A program made the translations under genes and the position numbers. Below the pieces are notes generated by a model that searched no databases, had not been told where the DNA came from, and saw nothing but the letters and a program-made list of their open reading frames with translations. A stretch of 64,000 bases of DNA from Gammaproteobacteria bacterium LSUCC0096 (GTDB lineage Bacteria > Pseudomonadota > Gammaproteobacteria > Pseudomonadales > Litorivicinaceae): assembly GCA_008087055.1 (NCBI GenBank), contig VIEA01000001.1:655345-719344 (forward strand), written 5' to 3'. Below, one piece after another: positions 17,733-28,786 of this stretch (the first letter of the stretch is position 1; each line of letters opens with the position of its first letter).

Positions 17733-18718
17733 GACGAGAGCGCTCTCTCCAGTGGTTCGATACACGCGAGTGCTGCTTTTGGTGGAGCAACTTCACCAGA
17801 AGCCACACGTGCTTTTTGTTCGTGGTAGAGAGAAGCCCAACTGGCATTTGCTTTAAGCAGGTCGGTAATGCCGTCATTGAGTAACCGCTCAAACCACTGA
17901 CTGGCTTGAGTGGCCCGTCTCTCGGGGATGGCTTCGGATCCAGCCTCGCAGTAGGCTTCCATTCGTTCCCACAGCGTATCAATTCCGCGTGGTTGAAGAG
18001 AACTGACAGACAAGACTTCTGGAGTCCAGAATCCCTGATGGTTTAAGAAACCCATGGCGTTTTTGTAATGCACGACGGATTGACTGGCTAGACGCTCAGC
18101 ATCCCCATCTGCTTTATTTACGACAATAAAATCCGCGAGTTCAAGGATGCCTTTTTTGATTCCTTGAAGCTCATCTCCTGCGCCTGGCTGCATTAATACA
18201 AGAAACAAATCAGTCATCGAGTGCACTTCATATTCACTTTGGCCAACGCCAACTGTTTCGACCAAGACGACATCAAATCCGGCAGATTCCGCAACTAAGA
18301 TGGCTTCACGCGTTCTGTTGGCGACACCGCCTAGTGAGCGACCCGCAGGGGAAGGTCGTATAAATGCATTCTCTTCTCGAGAGAGGTGCTCCATGCGCGT
18401 CTTGTCACCGAGGATGGATCCGCCATGAAGTGGAGAGGATGGATCGACAGCGAGCACGCCCACACGTTTCCCAAGACTTAATAAGAAAAGACCGAACGCC
18501 TCAATGAAGGTTGACTTACCGACTCCAGGGACACCTGAAATACCAATCCGCAGGCTATTGCCTGAGTGCGGAAGACATTTCTCGAGAAGCGTTGCAGCTT
18601 CTCGGCGATGCACCGGATTGGTTGATTCAATAAGCGTAATCGCTTTGGCCAGTGCTCGCCGTTGACCTTTACGTAACGCGTCAAAATCGATCTCAGCCAC
18701 CTGTTTTCTCAATCGCAT
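17729..18718 (-). CDS. meaB: Methylmalonyl-CoA mutase-associated GTPase MeaB
   Basis: G3E-family GTPase (MeaB/ArgK) that guards the B12 cofactor of methylmalonyl-CoA mutase. Walker [10 protein letters not shown] (about residue 63 from the long start), [18 protein letters not shown] switch region, [10 protein letters not shown], and NKAD. I chose the ATG at 18718 (329 residues, [13 protein letters not shown]), which overlaps the mutase gene by 26 bases; in-frame starts up to 18787 would add 23 residues without family similarity. It lies directly downstream of the mutase, which it serves. Confidence 0.92.
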   Translation of the reverse strand: MRLRKQVAEIDFDALRKGQRRALAKAITLIESTNPVHRREAATLLEKCLPHSGNSLRIGISGVPGVGKSTFIEAFGLFLLSLGKRVGVLAVDPSSPLHGGSILGDKTRMEHLSREENAFIRPSPAGRSLGGVANRTREAILVAESAGFDVVLVETVGVGQSEYEVHSMTDLFLVLMQPGAGDELQGIKKGILELADFIVVNKADGDAERLASQSVVHYKNAMGFLNHQGFWTPEVLSVSSLQPRGIDTLWERMEAYCEAGSEAIPERRATQASQWFERLLNDGITDLLKANASWASLYHEQKARVASGEVAPPKAALACIEPLERALSS

Positions 18719-20828
18719 CGAGAACAGATTTGGCACAGGTAGGAATCTTTGTTCCTGGTCCGAAGATCGCTGCGACGCCATGATCATACAGGGCCCCGTA
18801 ATCTTTTCTTGGGATTACGCCACCTGCAAACACGACGATGTCATCAGCGCCTTCTGCGGCGAGAGCTGCTTTCAGTTCAGGGATCAAAGTGAGATGCCCG
18901 GCTGCTAGTGAACTGACGCCGATCGCATGTACATCGTTTTCAATGGCCTGACGAGCGACTTCTTCAGGAGTTGAGAACATCGGGCTCAAATCCACATCAA
19001 ATCCGAGATCTGCAAATGCTGTCGCGACCACTTTTGCTCCACGGTCATGACCATCTTGTCCCATTTTGGCAACTAAGATTCGGGGACGTCGTCCATCACG
19101 GGACTCGAAATCAGCGATTCGAGTCGTTAGAGCCTGCCAATCAGCATCGTCTTTAAAGTGGCTGCCATACACGCCTGAAACACTCCGGTGCGTTGCTTGG
19201 AATCGTTTAAATACGACCTCCATTGCATCAGAGATTTCGCCAACTGTACACCGCGCGCGTGTCGCTTCGACTGCAAGGCCGAGTAGATTGCCTGGAGCAC
19301 CGGCGGCGCAATCTGTGATCGCTTTGAGGCACGCTTCAGCTCGTGCTGAGTCACGTGTTGCTTTGATCGACTTGAGGCGGTCGATTTGCGCCTCGCGGAC
19401 TTTTTCGTTATCGATCGAGAGCACTTCAAATTCGTCCTCGGAACCTTCAGGCAAGGTGTATTTATTGACACCGACAATGACATCTTCACCGCGGTCGATA
19501 CGTGCTTGTTTATTGGTTGCTGATTCTTCGATTCGAAGCTTCGGAAGACCTGCTTCGATCGCTTTGGCCATACCGCCTTCTTTTTCAACCTCGGCGATTA
19601 GCTCACGCGCACGATCAGCGAGTTCGTTCGTTAGCGATTCCATCATGTATGAACCGCCCCAAGGATCCACGACCTGACGAATTCCTGTCTCTTCCTGAAG
19701 GATCAGCTGAGTATTTCGTGCGATACGCGCACTGAACTCAGTCGGCAACGCGATTGCTTCATCAAACGAGTTGGTGTGTAGTGATTGGGTTCCGCCAAAG
19801 ACTGCTGCCATTGCCTCTATCGTGGTTCTGACGACATTGTTGTACGGGTCTTGTTCTGTCAGCGACCAGCCGGAGGTTTGGCAGTGTGTTCGTAACACAG
19901 TTGAGCGGTCTGACTTTGGATTGAACTCATTCACAATCTCATTCCAAAGGAGGCGAGCTGCTCTTAGCTTTGCGATTTCCATGTAGAAGTTCATTCCAAT
20001 ACCGAAGAAGAACGACAAACGTGGCGCAAACTGGTCAATGTCGAGCCCTGCGGCAAGCGCTGTGCGGATGTATTCCTTTCCGTCTGCGAGGGTATAGGCG
20101 AGCTCTAGAGCTGCATCGGCACCAGCCTCTTGGATGTGATATCCGGAAATGGAGATTGTATTGAACTTCGGCATATTGCCAGAGCAATAGCTGATAATGT
20201 CGCCGATGATTCGCATGGATGGTTCGGGTGGATAGATGTACGTATTTCGAACCATGAACTCTTTCAGAATATCGTTCTGAATCGTTCCTGATAGCTTGTC
20301 TTGCGAGACACCTTGTTCTTCAGCAGCAACGATGTATCCCGCCAATACAGGTAAGACGGCTCCGTTCATTGTCATTGAGACAGACACTTGGTCGAGTGGA
20401 ATTCCGTTAAACAGAATTTTCATATCCTCGACTGAATCGATAGCTACACCGGCTTTGCCCACATCACCTGACACGCGCGGGTGATCTGAGTCATATCCAC
20501 GGTGTGTTGCCAAATCAAACGCAACAGAGACGCCTTGACCGCCTGCAGCGAGTGCTTTTCTGTAAAAAGCGTTGGACTCTTCGGCTGTCGAGAAGCCAGC
20601 ATATTGACGGATTGTCCATGGCCGACCCGCGTACATGGTCGCTTTTGGACCACGCATAAAGGGCGCCATACCCGGCATACTCTTTCGTGTATCGAGGTCT
20701 TTGACGTCATCTTCTGTGTACAGAATCTTGAGCCCGATACCCTCTGGGGTGAACCAGGTCATCTCGTCTGGAGTGAGTCCTTTTGACTCCTTAGCGACGA
20801 GTTCTTCCCACTGCTTCTTGTCTGTCAT
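18693..20828 (-). CDS. scpA: Methylmalonyl-CoA mutase
   Basis: B12-dependent isomerase converting (R)-methylmalonyl-CoA to succinyl-CoA. One 711-residue chain with N-terminal substrate barrel ([42 protein letters not shown]) and C-terminal cobalamin domain with DGHDRG at residues 592-597 (His594 binds cobalt) and FAGGVIP. The size and single-chain form match E. coli ScpA and the large subunit of two-subunit mutases; no small subunit is adjacent. It is followed by meaB and preceded seven bases upstream by the carboxylase alpha gene. Confidence 0.97.
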   Translation of the reverse strand: MTDKKQWEELVAKESKGLTPDEMTWFTPEGIGLKILYTEDDVKDLDTRKSMPGMAPFMRGPKATMYAGRPWTIRQYAGFSTAEESNAFYRKALAAGGQGVSVAFDLATHRGYDSDHPRVSGDVGKAGVAIDSVEDMKILFNGIPLDQVSVSMTMNGAVLPVLAGYIVAAEEQGVSQDKLSGTIQNDILKEFMVRNTYIYPPEPSMRIIGDIISYCSGNMPKFNTISISGYHIQEAGADAALELAYTLADGKEYIRTALAAGLDIDQFAPRLSFFFGIGMNFYMEIAKLRAARLLWNEIVNEFNPKSDRSTVLRTHCQTSGWSLTEQDPYNNVVRTTIEAMAAVFGGTQSLHTNSFDEAIALPTEFSARIARNTQLILQEETGIRQVVDPWGGSYMMESLTNELADRARELIAEVEKEGGMAKAIEAGLPKLRIEESATNKQARIDRGEDVIVGVNKYTLPEGSEDEFEVLSIDNEKVREAQIDRLKSIKATRDSARAEACLKAITDCAAGAPGNLLGLAVEATRARCTVGEISDAMEVVFKRFQATHRSVSGVYGSHFKDDADWQALTTRIADFESRDGRRPRILVAKMGQDGHDRGAKVVATAFADLGFDVDLSPMFSTPEEVARQAIENDVHAIGVSSLAAGHLTLIPELKAALAAEGADDIVVFAGGVIPRKDYGALYDHGVAAIFGPGTKIPTCAKSVLDAIEKTGG

Positions 20829-20835
20829 TCTGTCC

Positions 20836-23613
20836 TCACAACGTACTCAGTTGTTCGACTGTATGAGAAAGGCGCGCTTTTGCTAGTGCCTCCTCGTCAA
20901 TTTCTTCGGCAACTTCATCAGGTTCAATGCGATACAAAGATTCACCTTTTTTCACAATCACCCCATCTCCGCGCTCAATCAGTGCTTCGGTGACGGTGCC
21001 CGAGAATTCAGCATACACCTTGTTGAACATTTTCATGACTTCGATGATGTAGAGTGGATCGCCGACTTCAAAGTGGGTCCCAACTTCAAGGAAGTGAGGC
21101 GCGCCCGGTGTTTCTTGGGCGTAGAACATACCTCCAGAAACCGCAACGATCTCATTTGCTGAGGCTACAGGGGGTGGAACGAGAATCTTCCGTGCACGTT
21201 CTGTCAGCTCAGAATCTTTGAGGCGATCTGGAATTGTGACTGTCAGGTCATCATTGACCTTTAAGTCATCAAAGCCAACAGCAAGCGCTGATTTGGCGAC
21301 AGCACCCATCAGTTCCAAGCCGGCCTGGAATCCTGCGTGAGCCGCCTGGATATCGCTCCACAGCGCGGCATCAATTCCCTTTGGCGCTTGATTGCTTGAG
21401 AGAATGTCTAACCATTCGCTCCAGTTGTGTGTACCGAGTTGATTTTCGAGGTCTTGATAGAAACCGAGGCCTTCTTGAAGGATTGCTTGATCATGGTCCC
21501 AAATGACTTCAAGAGCTGGAGCTGCGTCCTCAAAATCCATATTGAGATAATGGTACAGATCGGCTAACACATTGAAAGGATTCGAATTCCACGTCAATCG
21601 ACCAGCTTCGATGGACCACTCCTGACGGACCTTTGAAATCCAACCGATCAGTAGATGAGGATTGGTGAGCAGTCGTTTCAATGGACGTGTAACGAGTGTC
21701 TGCTTACGCGCAAATACCTCGGGATAAGCCGACTGACTTGCGAGGTGATCGAAACCTGCATCCAGATCGAGCTTTTTGGCTTCGTCGAATAACAGCCCAG
21801 TCAACGTGAGATAGGGTTGGATAAATGCTGTTGTTGATTTCGCATACGGATTTTGAGCCAGGAACCAATGGACGAGTCCATAATGAAACTCAAGATTGGT
21901 TTGAACATCTTGACCGTCAATCGTCATTTTTCTTAAGACTTCAGCCATCCGCTCATAGCTCACCAAACGATCATCACCAACGGTTAACAGGAGCGCGACG
22001 TTAGAGTCATAAGCACCTGCTAGGGTGTATTTCATGAATGCGCCGGTATCTGGGTTTTTGACACAAATACCCTGGTCATCACGGATCTCGCCGTCGATCG
22101 CTGAAGACCAATACTCAATCACTCCTCCAGCGTGCGGTGCGAGGCCCGCATTCGTTGCGTTGAGACGCGCTTCCACTGATGCTGTCACACGGGGAACGCG
22201 CGTTGGCTTCGGAAGCTTTTGTTTGTGCCACGCGATAATCGCCATGGCTTCAACCAGTGAATTGACCACAAAAGCATCTGTTGGATCACTTGGGTTTTCA
22301 AAACGGAGGCCGTAACACAGCTCGCTGACTCGATGCTCGACCTGAATACGGGTATTCATTTCCATAAAGAAATGCTGGTCTGCATCAACGATACACTCAA
22401 ACGTTGAGACTGAATCAAGGCCCACAGCCGTTCCGAAGCGTGTCGCTTCGTCTTCCATTCGCTCAAGAATTATGAGGTCAGATTCAAGTGCTGTCTTTTG
22501 CGATGGTTTGTCACTCGATGCATCGATTGCGTGCTTGAGGCTTTCGACGGTTGTCGAGACCTCAAGCAGTTTTTGTTCATGCATCTGCAATGAACAGTCA
22601 CGTCCGCCAAGTGTGAGACACCAGTCACCATTGCCAATGACCTGGATTTCTTGGTGACGTGTGGTCTCGATATTCAATTCGATCAATACGTTTTTGTTGT
22701 CGCCACGACCCGTGGCTTTCACTTCGTTGAGTACTTCACGAAGCAGGGCAGGGACTTTCGCTGAGGCATCTTTAACTTGGGTGGCGTGGTCGCCTGCGTA
22801 GTCTTTTGGTGCAATCAATATGCGTTGACCCTTACCGCCGCCGCCGCCGATCGCTTTCAGGCGGATCCGGTTATTGGGTTGTTGGTCAAAGAGCTTGGTA
22901 ACTTCGATTTCTGCTTGTGCTGCGATCTCATCAATCGTGATGACATCAACCAATGCATCGTAGCTCGCAGCTAATAATGCTTCTGCTTTGTCAGCATCAG
23001 TTGAGCCTTGTGGCGCGTCGAGCTTATGCGCTTTTGCAATGGCATCGAGCCCACCATCGCGCTCTGCTTTTGCAAGCAATGTACGTATCGTGAGATCGTC
23101 GACGCCAGGAACTACAGAAACGTCCGCCGCCAGTGCGGTGCGTTTTGCCTCGTCTTTTAACCCGGCTTGGCGCACGGTGCGAGAGCATGGACCGATAAAT
23201 GTCAGCCCCGATTCTTCAATTGCACGAACGAGGCTTTCATCTTCCGCCATGAACCCATAGCCAGCAAAGATCGAGTTATGACCATTGTCTTTCGCAATTT
23301 GAATGATTTGCTGAATGCGTTGATCACGTTCTTCTTTGCTTGCACCTGTGTAGTCAGGAACGCGATGAATGCGGGTTGGATCTGAAATCAGACGAAGCTC
23401 TGGTGCGAGCGCATTTTGATAGGTGATGGAGTCTTTTTCAGACAGTAAGATGCCGTACTTGGCGCCCATTTCCGTCAAGACATCCATGACTTCCTTACGA
23501 ATTGGTCCGCGACAGATGATTAAGCAATCAATATCTTCGCAGGCGAATTGCTTGACCCAGGTCGAGCTTGACTGAGACAGGCGACGGTTTTGGTGAATCA
23601 AGTCGTGGCTCAT
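20836..23613 (-). CDS. Acyl-CoA (probably propionyl-CoA) carboxylase alpha chain, biotin carboxylase plus biotin carrier
   Basis: 925 residues. An ATP-grasp biotin carboxylase fills the N-terminal half: AGYGFMAED (about 118-126), glycine loop [13 protein letters not shown] (253-265), [26 protein letters not shown]-terminal biotinyl domain carries the biotinylated Lys861 in EVMKMFNK. Odd features: CRGPIRK where ANRGEIA is usual, about 65 extra residues before the glycine loop (about 171-248), a long linker (about 520-820) and about 60 residues after the biotin site. It pairs with the downstream-acting carboxyltransferase gene (start/stop TAATG) and the mutase, so propionyl-CoA is the likely substrate. 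Ordinary acetyl-CoA carboxylase is less likely. Confidence 0.85.
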   Translation of the reverse strand: MSHDLIHQNRRLSQSSSTWVKQFACEDIDCLIICRGPIRKEVMDVLTEMGAKYGILLSEKDSITYQNALAPELRLISDPTRIHRVPDYTGASKEERDQRIQQIIQIAKDNGHNSIFAGYGFMAEDESLVRAIEESGLTFIGPCSRTVRQAGLKDEAKRTALAADVSVVPGVDDLTIRTLLAKAERDGGLDAIAKAHKLDAPQGSTDADKAEALLAASYDALVDVITIDEIAAQAEIEVTKLFDQQPNNRIRLKAIGGGGGKGQRILIAPKDYAGDHATQVKDASAKVPALLREVLNEVKATGRGDNKNVLIELNIETTRHQEIQVIGNGDWCLTLGGRDCSLQMHEQKLLEVSTTVESLKHAIDASSDKPSQKTALESDLIILERMEDEATRFGTAVGLDSVSTFECIVDADQHFFMEMNTRIQVEHRVSELCYGLRFENPSDPTDAFVVNSLVEAMAIIAWHKQKLPKPTRVPRVTASVEARLNATNAGLAPHAGGVIEYWSSAIDGEIRDDQGICVKNPDTGAFMKYTLAGAYDSNVALLLTVGDDRLVSYERMAEVLRKMTIDGQDVQTNLEFHYGLVHWFLAQNPYAKSTTAFIQPYLTLTGLLFDEAKKLDLDAGFDHLASQSAYPEVFARKQTLVTRPLKRLLTNPHLLIGWISKVRQEWSIEAGRLTWNSNPFNVLADLYHYLNMDFEDAAPALEVIWDHDQAILQEGLGFYQDLENQLGTHNWSEWLDILSSNQAPKGIDAALWSDIQAAHAGFQAGLELMGAVAKSALAVGFDDLKVNDDLTVTIPDRLKDSELTERARKILVPPPVASANEIVAVSGGMFYAQETPGAPHFLEVGTHFEVGDPLYIIEVMKMFNKVYAEFSGTVTEALIERGDGVIVKKGESLYRIEPDEVAEEIDEEALAKARLSHTVEQLSTL

Positions 23614-25280
23614 TAGTGGAACTCCCTCTGGATCGCGGTCATCGGTTTAGGCTGATATGCCTTGATGTAGCGGATGAAGTTTTCACCAAGCGTGTGTCGC
23701 AAATCCTGCGGCATCACGATTTGACTGATTGAACCCAAAGAGAGTGCTTCTTTTGGATTCATGATTTCAGCTTCGTAGCGTTGAATGAGCAGCGTTTCCT
23801 GCTCCTTCAGCCAGTGAGCAGCCTCTGTATCTCCTTTGGCCGCTCGATTCTTGGCCTCAAGGCGCATCGCTTTCAATTCATCTTTATACACAAACTCTTT
23901 GCCTGCAGGTCCCATCACAGCCAGTCGGGTTGTTGGTAAAGCGAACACCATATCCGCGCCGAGCTTGTAGTTGTTAAACGCAGCATACGCACCACCAAAG
24001 GCGTTACGGATAATAAGCAGGAAGCGTGGTACGCGAAGATCAATGATTGCATCGAGCATGGCGCGACCGGCTTGGACGATTCCGCGGCTCTCTTGGTCAC
24101 GGCCTGGTAAGAAGCCAGTCGTGTCTTCCATAAACAACATCGGGATGTTGTATAGGTTGCAGAAACGAATGAAACGCGCGTTTTTGAACGCTGCATCAAT
24201 ATCAATTTGACCAGATGATACAGCCGAATTGTTTGCACAAAATCCGATTACATGCCCGGCGATCCGACCAAATGCACAGATCGTATTGCGTGCACGATTG
24301 GGTTGGAATTCGTAGAAATCACCGTGATCACAGATCTGTTGGATCATGATGGTGACATCGAGAGGTGTATTGAAACCGCTTGGCGAATTAAAAGCGCGCT
24401 TCAACAGAATATCGGCATCCCATGTCTTGCGTGAGATTGGATCAGATGTTGGTTGGAACGGAGCCATGGTTTCGTTATTCGATGGCAAGAACCGGAGTAA
24501 TCGACGCACTTTACGTATCGCTTGGACTTCATCTTCAACGACATAATCGGTAACGCCTGTCTGGCTGTGGACATTGGGACCACCAAGTTCGTCTGGTGTG
24601 ACATCTTCGCCAAGTACGCTTTTGATAACCCCTGGGCCTGTCAGACCAAAAAATGTCTCATTTGGTTGGATGACAAACGAGCCTTGGCGTGGCAGATAGG
24701 AACCACCACCTGCGTTGAATCCGAACATACACATGATTGAAGGCACACGGCCTGAGATCTCTCGTAGCGCTCGAAATGCCTCAGCATAGCCATCAAGACC
24801 ACCCACTCCGGCAGGAACATATGCACCAGCTGAGTCGTTGAATCCAATGACGGGAATACCGAGCTTGCCTGCCGTTTCAAATAGTTGAGCAAGTTTGGAG
24901 CCATTGGTGGCATCCATTGAGCCTGCGCGAACAGTGAAGTCATGACCATACACAGCAACATCGCGTCCACCGACTTTGGCGAGTGCAGTGACAAGGCTTG
25001 CGCCATCGAGGTTTGGACCCCAGTTTTGAAAGAGGATCGTTGGCTCTTCATCAACCAACAAGGTGATGCGTTCCCAGACGGTCATTCGGTTTTTCTGATG
25101 CTGTCGCTCAATGGCAGCGACAGGTGCACCCTTGGGGCGTTGCTGGAGTTCCCAGCCGGCTTTTAGTGCATCTTCGTAGATACCCGGTTCACGAGCTATC
25201 TCTCCTGGAATCTCGAATCGCTTCTCTTCTGGTGCTTGAAAAGGATTGGTGAGACGGGCGCTTTTGGCGGATCCAACCAT
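23613..25280 (-). CDS. Acyl-CoA (probably propionyl-CoA) carboxylase beta chain, carboxyltransferase
   Basis: 555 residues of the PccB-type carboxyltransferase family. N-half crotonase-like domain with [48 protein letters not shown], then the C-half with [37 protein letters not shown] and [16 protein letters not shown]. These are close to propionyl-CoA/methylmalonyl-CoA decarboxylase-type subunits. First gene of the minus-strand operon carboxylase beta - alpha - mutase - meaB. A perfect 19-base palindrome lies about 60 bases upstream of its start. Confidence 0.88.
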   Translation of the reverse strand: MVGSAKSARLTNPFQAPEEKRFEIPGEIAREPGIYEDALKAGWELQQRPKGAPVAAIERQHQKNRMTVWERITLLVDEEPTILFQNWGPNLDGASLVTALAKVGGRDVAVYGHDFTVRAGSMDATNGSKLAQLFETAGKLGIPVIGFNDSAGAYVPAGVGGLDGYAEAFRALREISGRVPSIMCMFGFNAGGGSYLPRQGSFVIQPNETFFGLTGPGVIKSVLGEDVTPDELGGPNVHSQTGVTDYVVEDEVQAIRKVRRLLRFLPSNNETMAPFQPTSDPISRKTWDADILLKRAFNSPSGFNTPLDVTIMIQQICDHGDFYEFQPNRARNTICAFGRIAGHVIGFCANNSAVSSGQIDIDAAFKNARFIRFCNLYNIPMLFMEDTTGFLPGRDQESRGIVQAGRAMLDAIIDLRVPRFLLIIRNAFGGAYAAFNNYKLGADMVFALPTTRLAVMGPAGKEFVYKDELKAMRLEAKNRAAKGDTEAAHWLKEQETLLIQRYEAEIMNPKEALSLGSISQIVMPQDLRHTLGENFIRYIKAYQPKPMTAIQREFH

Positions 25281-25338
25281 GGTTAAAGAGTCCTTATCTT
25301 TCTGTACGCTTGTTCGGTCAATCGGCTATGATGATGCA

Positions 25339-25357
25339 TTGCACATAAGTTGTGCAA
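25339..25357. promoter_or_regulatory. Perfect palindrome in the carboxylase/Dabb divergent promoter region
   Basis: TTGCACA-TAAGT-TGTGCAA: perfect 7-base arms with a 5-base centre, 59 bases upstream of the carboxylase beta start and 38 bases upstream of the divergent Dabb gene. Such spacing suits a dimeric repressor or activator site serving both genes. The regulator is unknown. Confidence 0.55.
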
Positions 25358-25394
25358 AATGACTTTCGTAGAACAGTACAAGGCCTGATCGATT

Positions 25395-25676
25395 GTGATT
25401 CGACATTTTGTCTTTTTCTCTGCCCAACCTGATCAATTGGATGTGGTGTATGAGGGATTGAAAATTCTAGAAAAAATTCCCCATGCGGATCTTGTCGAGG
25501 TTCGGTTGAACGAAAAACTAGATCAGTTATCAAATGAGATCGATGTCGTTGTCTATGCCGAATTTTCCTCGGATGAAGCACTTAACTCATTCAAAGCACA
25601 TCCGTTGTACCAAGAATCCATTGAGCGCGTGCGGCCCAATCGTGAACTTCGATTTGTGGCCGACACGCGTCCGTAG
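25395..25676 (+). CDS. Dabb (stress-responsive A/B barrel) domain protein
   Basis: 93 residues. The start MIRHFVFFSAQP, the central VEVRLN, VVVYAEFSSDEALNSFKAHPLYQES and the end VRPNRELRFVAD follow the Dabb consensus (dimeric alpha+beta barrel, about 95-100 residues). GTG start at 25395. Members are implicated in stress or act as small enzymes; no role can be assigned. It is divergent from the carboxylase operon and shares its palindromic upstream region. Its stop is six bases from that of xthA. Confidence 0.85.
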   Translation: MIRHFVFFSAQPDQLDVVYEGLKILEKIPHADLVEVRLNEKLDQLSNEIDVVVYAEFSSDEALNSFKAHPLYQESIERVRPNRELRFVADTRP

Positions 25677-25682
25677 AGCACG

Positions 25683-26495
25683 CTACTCGACAGTAATCCA
25701 CACCGGGCAGTGGTCAGATGGTTTCTCCATCGCACGCAAGGTGTAATCGATTCCACAATCTGTCATGCGTTCCATCAACGGTTTGGACACTAAGATGTGG
25801 TCGATACGCAGACCACGTTTGGGGTCGTCCTCGAAACCCCGGGAGCGGTAATCAAACCAGCTGTATTGGTCGTCGATGTCCGGGTTGACGCTTCGCCAAC
25901 TGTCAATCAATCCCCAATCGGTTAACCGCTGAAACCATTCTCGTTCTTCGGGAAGGAATGATGTTTTACCGGTGCGTAACCAACGTTTTTTGGCATCGTC
26001 TGTGATCCCGATATCGTTATCGACAGGTGCGATATTAAAGTCGCCCATCACAACGACGTGATCTGTCGGAGAGTATTCGGTTTCTAAAGTGGTTAATAAG
26101 TCACGATAGAACGCTTCTTTCGCTGGGAACTTCACAGGATGATCGCGCGACTCGCCTTGTGGGAAGTAACCATTGAACACAGTGACTTCGGTTCCATCGG
26201 CTAGTGCATACACGCCACGAATCATTCGTCGCTGCGCGTCATCTGTATCGGTTGAGTAGCCACGAATTACTTTCAAAGGCTCGGGCTTTGAAGCGAGCGC
26301 AACACCGTAGTGTCCTTTTTGGCCGTGTGTATCGAAGCGATAATTTAAAAATTCGAGGTCGTCATAGGGAAACTGCTCATCAGCAACTTTGACTTCCTGA
26401 AGTCCAATAACATCGGGGTCTAAGTGTTGTTTAAGTGCTTCTAATTGATGAATCCGCGCTCGAATTCCATTGATATTGAATGAAACGATTTTCAT
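25683..26495 (-). CDS. xthA: Exodeoxyribonuclease III
   Basis: AP endonuclease/3'-5' exonuclease for base excision repair. The ATG at 26495 gives 270 residues starting [21 protein letters not shown]. Catalytic features: LQEVKV (metal Glu, about 34), VMGDFNIAP (Asp-x-Asn), [22 protein letters not shown] and the final SDHCPVW with the catalytic Asp-His. Longer in-frame starts extend into the sixA promoter and lack similarity. Divergent from sixA with a 55-base gap. Confidence 0.95.
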   Translation of the reverse strand: MKIVSFNINGIRARIHQLEALKQHLDPDVIGLQEVKVADEQFPYDDLEFLNYRFDTHGQKGHYGVALASKPEPLKVIRGYSTDTDDAQRRMIRGVYALADGTEVTVFNGYFPQGESRDHPVKFPAKEAFYRDLLTTLETEYSPTDHVVVMGDFNIAPVDNDIGITDDAKKRWLRTGKTSFLPEEREWFQRLTDWGLIDSWRSVNPDIDDQYSWFDYRSRGFEDDPKRGLRIDHILVSKPLMERMTDCGIDYTLRAMEKPSDHCPVWITVE

Positions 26496-26550
26496 AGGGT
26501 CTTTTCTGCTCAGGTTTGGCCGCATACTATCAGACCTAAGGAGAGGCTCA

Positions 26551-27018
26551 ATGAACATCATTTTAATGCGTCACGGTGAAGCGGTCCCATTTGCACCGAA
26601 TGATGCAGATCGCATGCTGACACCCAAGGGGAAAGCAGAGGCATCGAACACAGGAACGCAATTAAAAAAGGCCGGCTGGATACCCGAAATCGTTTTCTGC
26701 TCAACTCGAATCCGAGCGCAGCAGACAGCAGACCTTGTCATTTCGGCCCTTGGCTCGGATCTAAAACCTTCGGTACTTGAGGGGATCACACCCGAAGATG
26801 ATTGGGCCCAATCAATGGCGATCATTGAGAAACATGCTGTGGATCAGAGTCTATTCGTTTTTCATCAGCCAATTCTGACGCAGATTGTTGGTCATCTCGC
26901 CGAAGGAAATCCTAATTTTGATGTTCATCCGCGAGCAGTCCCCGCGACAGCTTACATCTTACGATTGAATGCCTTTCTGCCAGGCGCGGCTACGCTTGTG
27001 GGGGCGTGCCAGCCGTAA
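26551..27018 (+). CDS. sixA: Phosphohistidine phosphatase SixA
   Basis: Small histidine-phosphatase-fold enzyme that dephosphorylates His-phospho proteins (ArcB, PTS proteins in E. coli). The ATG at 26551, with AAGGAGAGG just upstream, gives 155 residues. Catalytic RHG in LMRHGEA at residues 5-11, [13 protein letters not shown] second basic motif, and FHQPIL in place of the usual GH-P motif near residue 110. The stop overlaps the next gene start (TAATG). Confidence 0.9.
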   Translation: MNIILMRHGEAVPFAPNDADRMLTPKGKAEASNTGTQLKKAGWIPEIVFCSTRIRAQQTADLVISALGSDLKPSVLEGITPEDDWAQSMAIIEKHAVDQSLFVFHQPILTQIVGHLAEGNPNFDVHPRAVPATAYILRLNAFLPGAATLVGACQP

Positions 27019-27866
27019 TGATTGAATCAATCCGTTTTCAGATCGCTGGGCTGACGTTCCAGGGGTTATGTTTTGGCCCGACTGATGGCATACCGGTGCT
27101 TGCATTGCATGGTTGGCTTGATAATGCGGCGTCCTTTACTCGACTGGGTCCTTTATTGTCGGGTTGTCGAGTGGTTGCAATCGATCAACGTGGCCATGGA
27201 TTAACAGATCACTTAAATCGTCCTTACCACATTTGGGATGGTGTTCCTGATGTCATTGGGGTTTTGGATGCCTTGGGCTGGGATCAAGCCATCCTTTTGG
27301 GGCACTCAATGGGAGCGGCGGTCGCAACGCTTGTGGCGAGCGCATACCCAGACCGGATCCGCGAGCTTTGGTTGCTCGAAGGGTTGGGCCCCTGGACCTA
27401 TCCTGACGGCGAAGCACCTGATTTATTGAGAGCGGCGACCGATCGACTGAATCGGGTGATGGATCGGCAAAAGCCTATCTATCCCTCAATCGACGCCGCG
27501 ATCGATGCGCGCGTACGGGGAGGGGTTGTGCCGTTAACACGGGAAGCAGCTGAACCAATTGTGCGACGTGGTCTGGTGAAACAACAGGGTGGTTGGACGT
27601 GGTCGGCTGATCAATATTTAACGTTACCTCCTTTGTTTCGACTGGATGAAAACCAGATCCAAGTATTTATTCAGCGTCTGGAAACACCTGTTTCTCTAGT
27701 TCTCGGTGATCAAGGTTTTTTTAAAGAGCCGCTGTTTTTACCAGACAGAATCAAACTTTGTCGCGACATAAGGGTGGAAACTTTTGAAGGTGGTCACCAT
27801 CTCCACTTAGAAGGCGCTGAAAGCGCCATAGCGAAGTGGTTATTAGAGGGGCATTTTAGGGTATGA
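27018..27866 (+). CDS. Alpha/beta hydrolase
   Basis: 282 residues. Oxyanion region LHGWLDNAASF (about 32-42), nucleophile Ser in LLGHSMGAAVA (about 101), and catalytic His near the end in EGGHHLHLEG. The HGWLDN start with SF is typical of a broad hydrolase group found in Pseudomonas next to a DUF4892 gene, as here. Substrate unknown. A GTG four codons upstream is possible, but the ATG overlapping the sixA stop is favoured. Confidence 0.88.
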   Translation: MIESIRFQIAGLTFQGLCFGPTDGIPVLALHGWLDNAASFTRLGPLLSGCRVVAIDQRGHGLTDHLNRPYHIWDGVPDVIGVLDALGWDQAILLGHSMGAAVATLVASAYPDRIRELWLLEGLGPWTYPDGEAPDLLRAATDRLNRVMDRQKPIYPSIDAAIDARVRGGVVPLTREAAEPIVRRGLVKQQGGWTWSADQYLTLPPLFRLDENQIQVFIQRLETPVSLVLGDQGFFKEPLFLPDRIKLCRDIRVETFEGGHHLHLEGAESAIAKWLLEGHFRV

Positions 27867-28741
27867 AGACGTGGATTATATTAGGCTCGATGTTACTGTC
27901 GCATTGGTCGATCGCTGCCGATATTCCGGGGTCTTCCGATCTCCCTGAAGTTAAACGGCCGCTGGGTTCGGAAATTGTTCGGTATCGCGAGGGTGTGCAG
28001 TCTGCAATTCGTTTTCCATTAGAGCGTGTCGAGCGCGTGAATAATCGACTGGTGATTGATAACGAGTTGGAGATCGAAGGTCATGTGATCGACATTACCT
28101 ATGAGCTTGGACCGCGTGAAGACTATGAATCCTACATGGCCACGCTTGAGCGCGCGGTCGTTGGGCAGGGCGCTGAGATATTATTTTCCTGTGAGAGCCG
28201 TGGTTGTGGGGTCAGTGGGTTATGGGCTAACTCGTTATTCAAAGTCCGTGAGCTCTACGGTCCGAATGGAGATCAGTTGTACTTTGCCGCGAAATTACCA
28301 GGAGCAACAGATCGATATTTATCAGCGTACGGCATTGAGCGCGGCAACCGCCGTCAATACGTACATATCCGTTTGGTTGAGCCGGACATTGATAAATCTC
28401 GATTCCAGGGTGCTCAAGGTTTGCTGTCAGAGGGGCGTGTGATTCTACCGGTTGAGTTCGCTGGTAATCGGGTGAGTCCAGAGAGCCGGGCAGCGATTAC
28501 TGCGATTGCATCGGACCTGAAATCACTCTCTGCTGATGAATTGGCGATTGTTGCGTATCGTGCGGTCACTCCAGGTGGATCTCTAGATGATGCGATGACG
28601 CAGTCGACAGCGCGGGCCGAGCATGTCCAAGCGTTACTTCGAGAGGCGGGTCTTGTGATCGAGAGCGCTTACGGTTTGGGTCCATTAGTCGCTCCTGCTG
28701 ACTTATCTCCCGATCGTGTCGAGATCGTGAAGTTTCGTTAA
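27863..28741 (+). CDS. DUF4892 protein with OmpA-like C-terminal half, exported
   Basis: 292 residues. Signal peptide at 1-18 (MKTWIILGSMLLSHWSIA, cleavage before ADIPG). The middle part (RPLGSEIVRYREG...YELGPREDYESY...CESRGCGVSGLWANSLF...YLSAYG) matches DUF4892. The last 90 residues read like an OmpA/MotB-type domain: an alpha-beta pattern, ARAEHVQALLREAG, then GLGPLVAPADLSPDRVEIV, where OmpA domains have RA..V...L...G and a closing RRVEI. The peptidoglycan-binding Asp/Arg are not clearly present. Overlaps the hydrolase gene by four bases. Confidence 0.8.
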   Translation: MKTWIILGSMLLSHWSIAADIPGSSDLPEVKRPLGSEIVRYREGVQSAIRFPLERVERVNNRLVIDNELEIEGHVIDITYELGPREDYESYMATLERAVVGQGAEILFSCESRGCGVSGLWANSLFKVRELYGPNGDQLYFAAKLPGATDRYLSAYGIERGNRRQYVHIRLVEPDIDKSRFQGAQGLLSEGRVILPVEFAGNRVSPESRAAITAIASDLKSLSADELAIVAYRAVTPGGSLDDAMTQSTARAEHVQALLREAGLVIESAYGLGPLVAPADLSPDRVEIVKFR

Positions 28742-28786
28742 TTGGTAGACTAGCTTTACTGAGGACTTCGCGGATAGACTTCTGCT

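Noticed and set aside
19066..19677. 203-codon plus-strand frame opposite the mutase gene
   Set aside because: Antisense to conserved mutase sequence, Arg/Ser-rich product with no family features.
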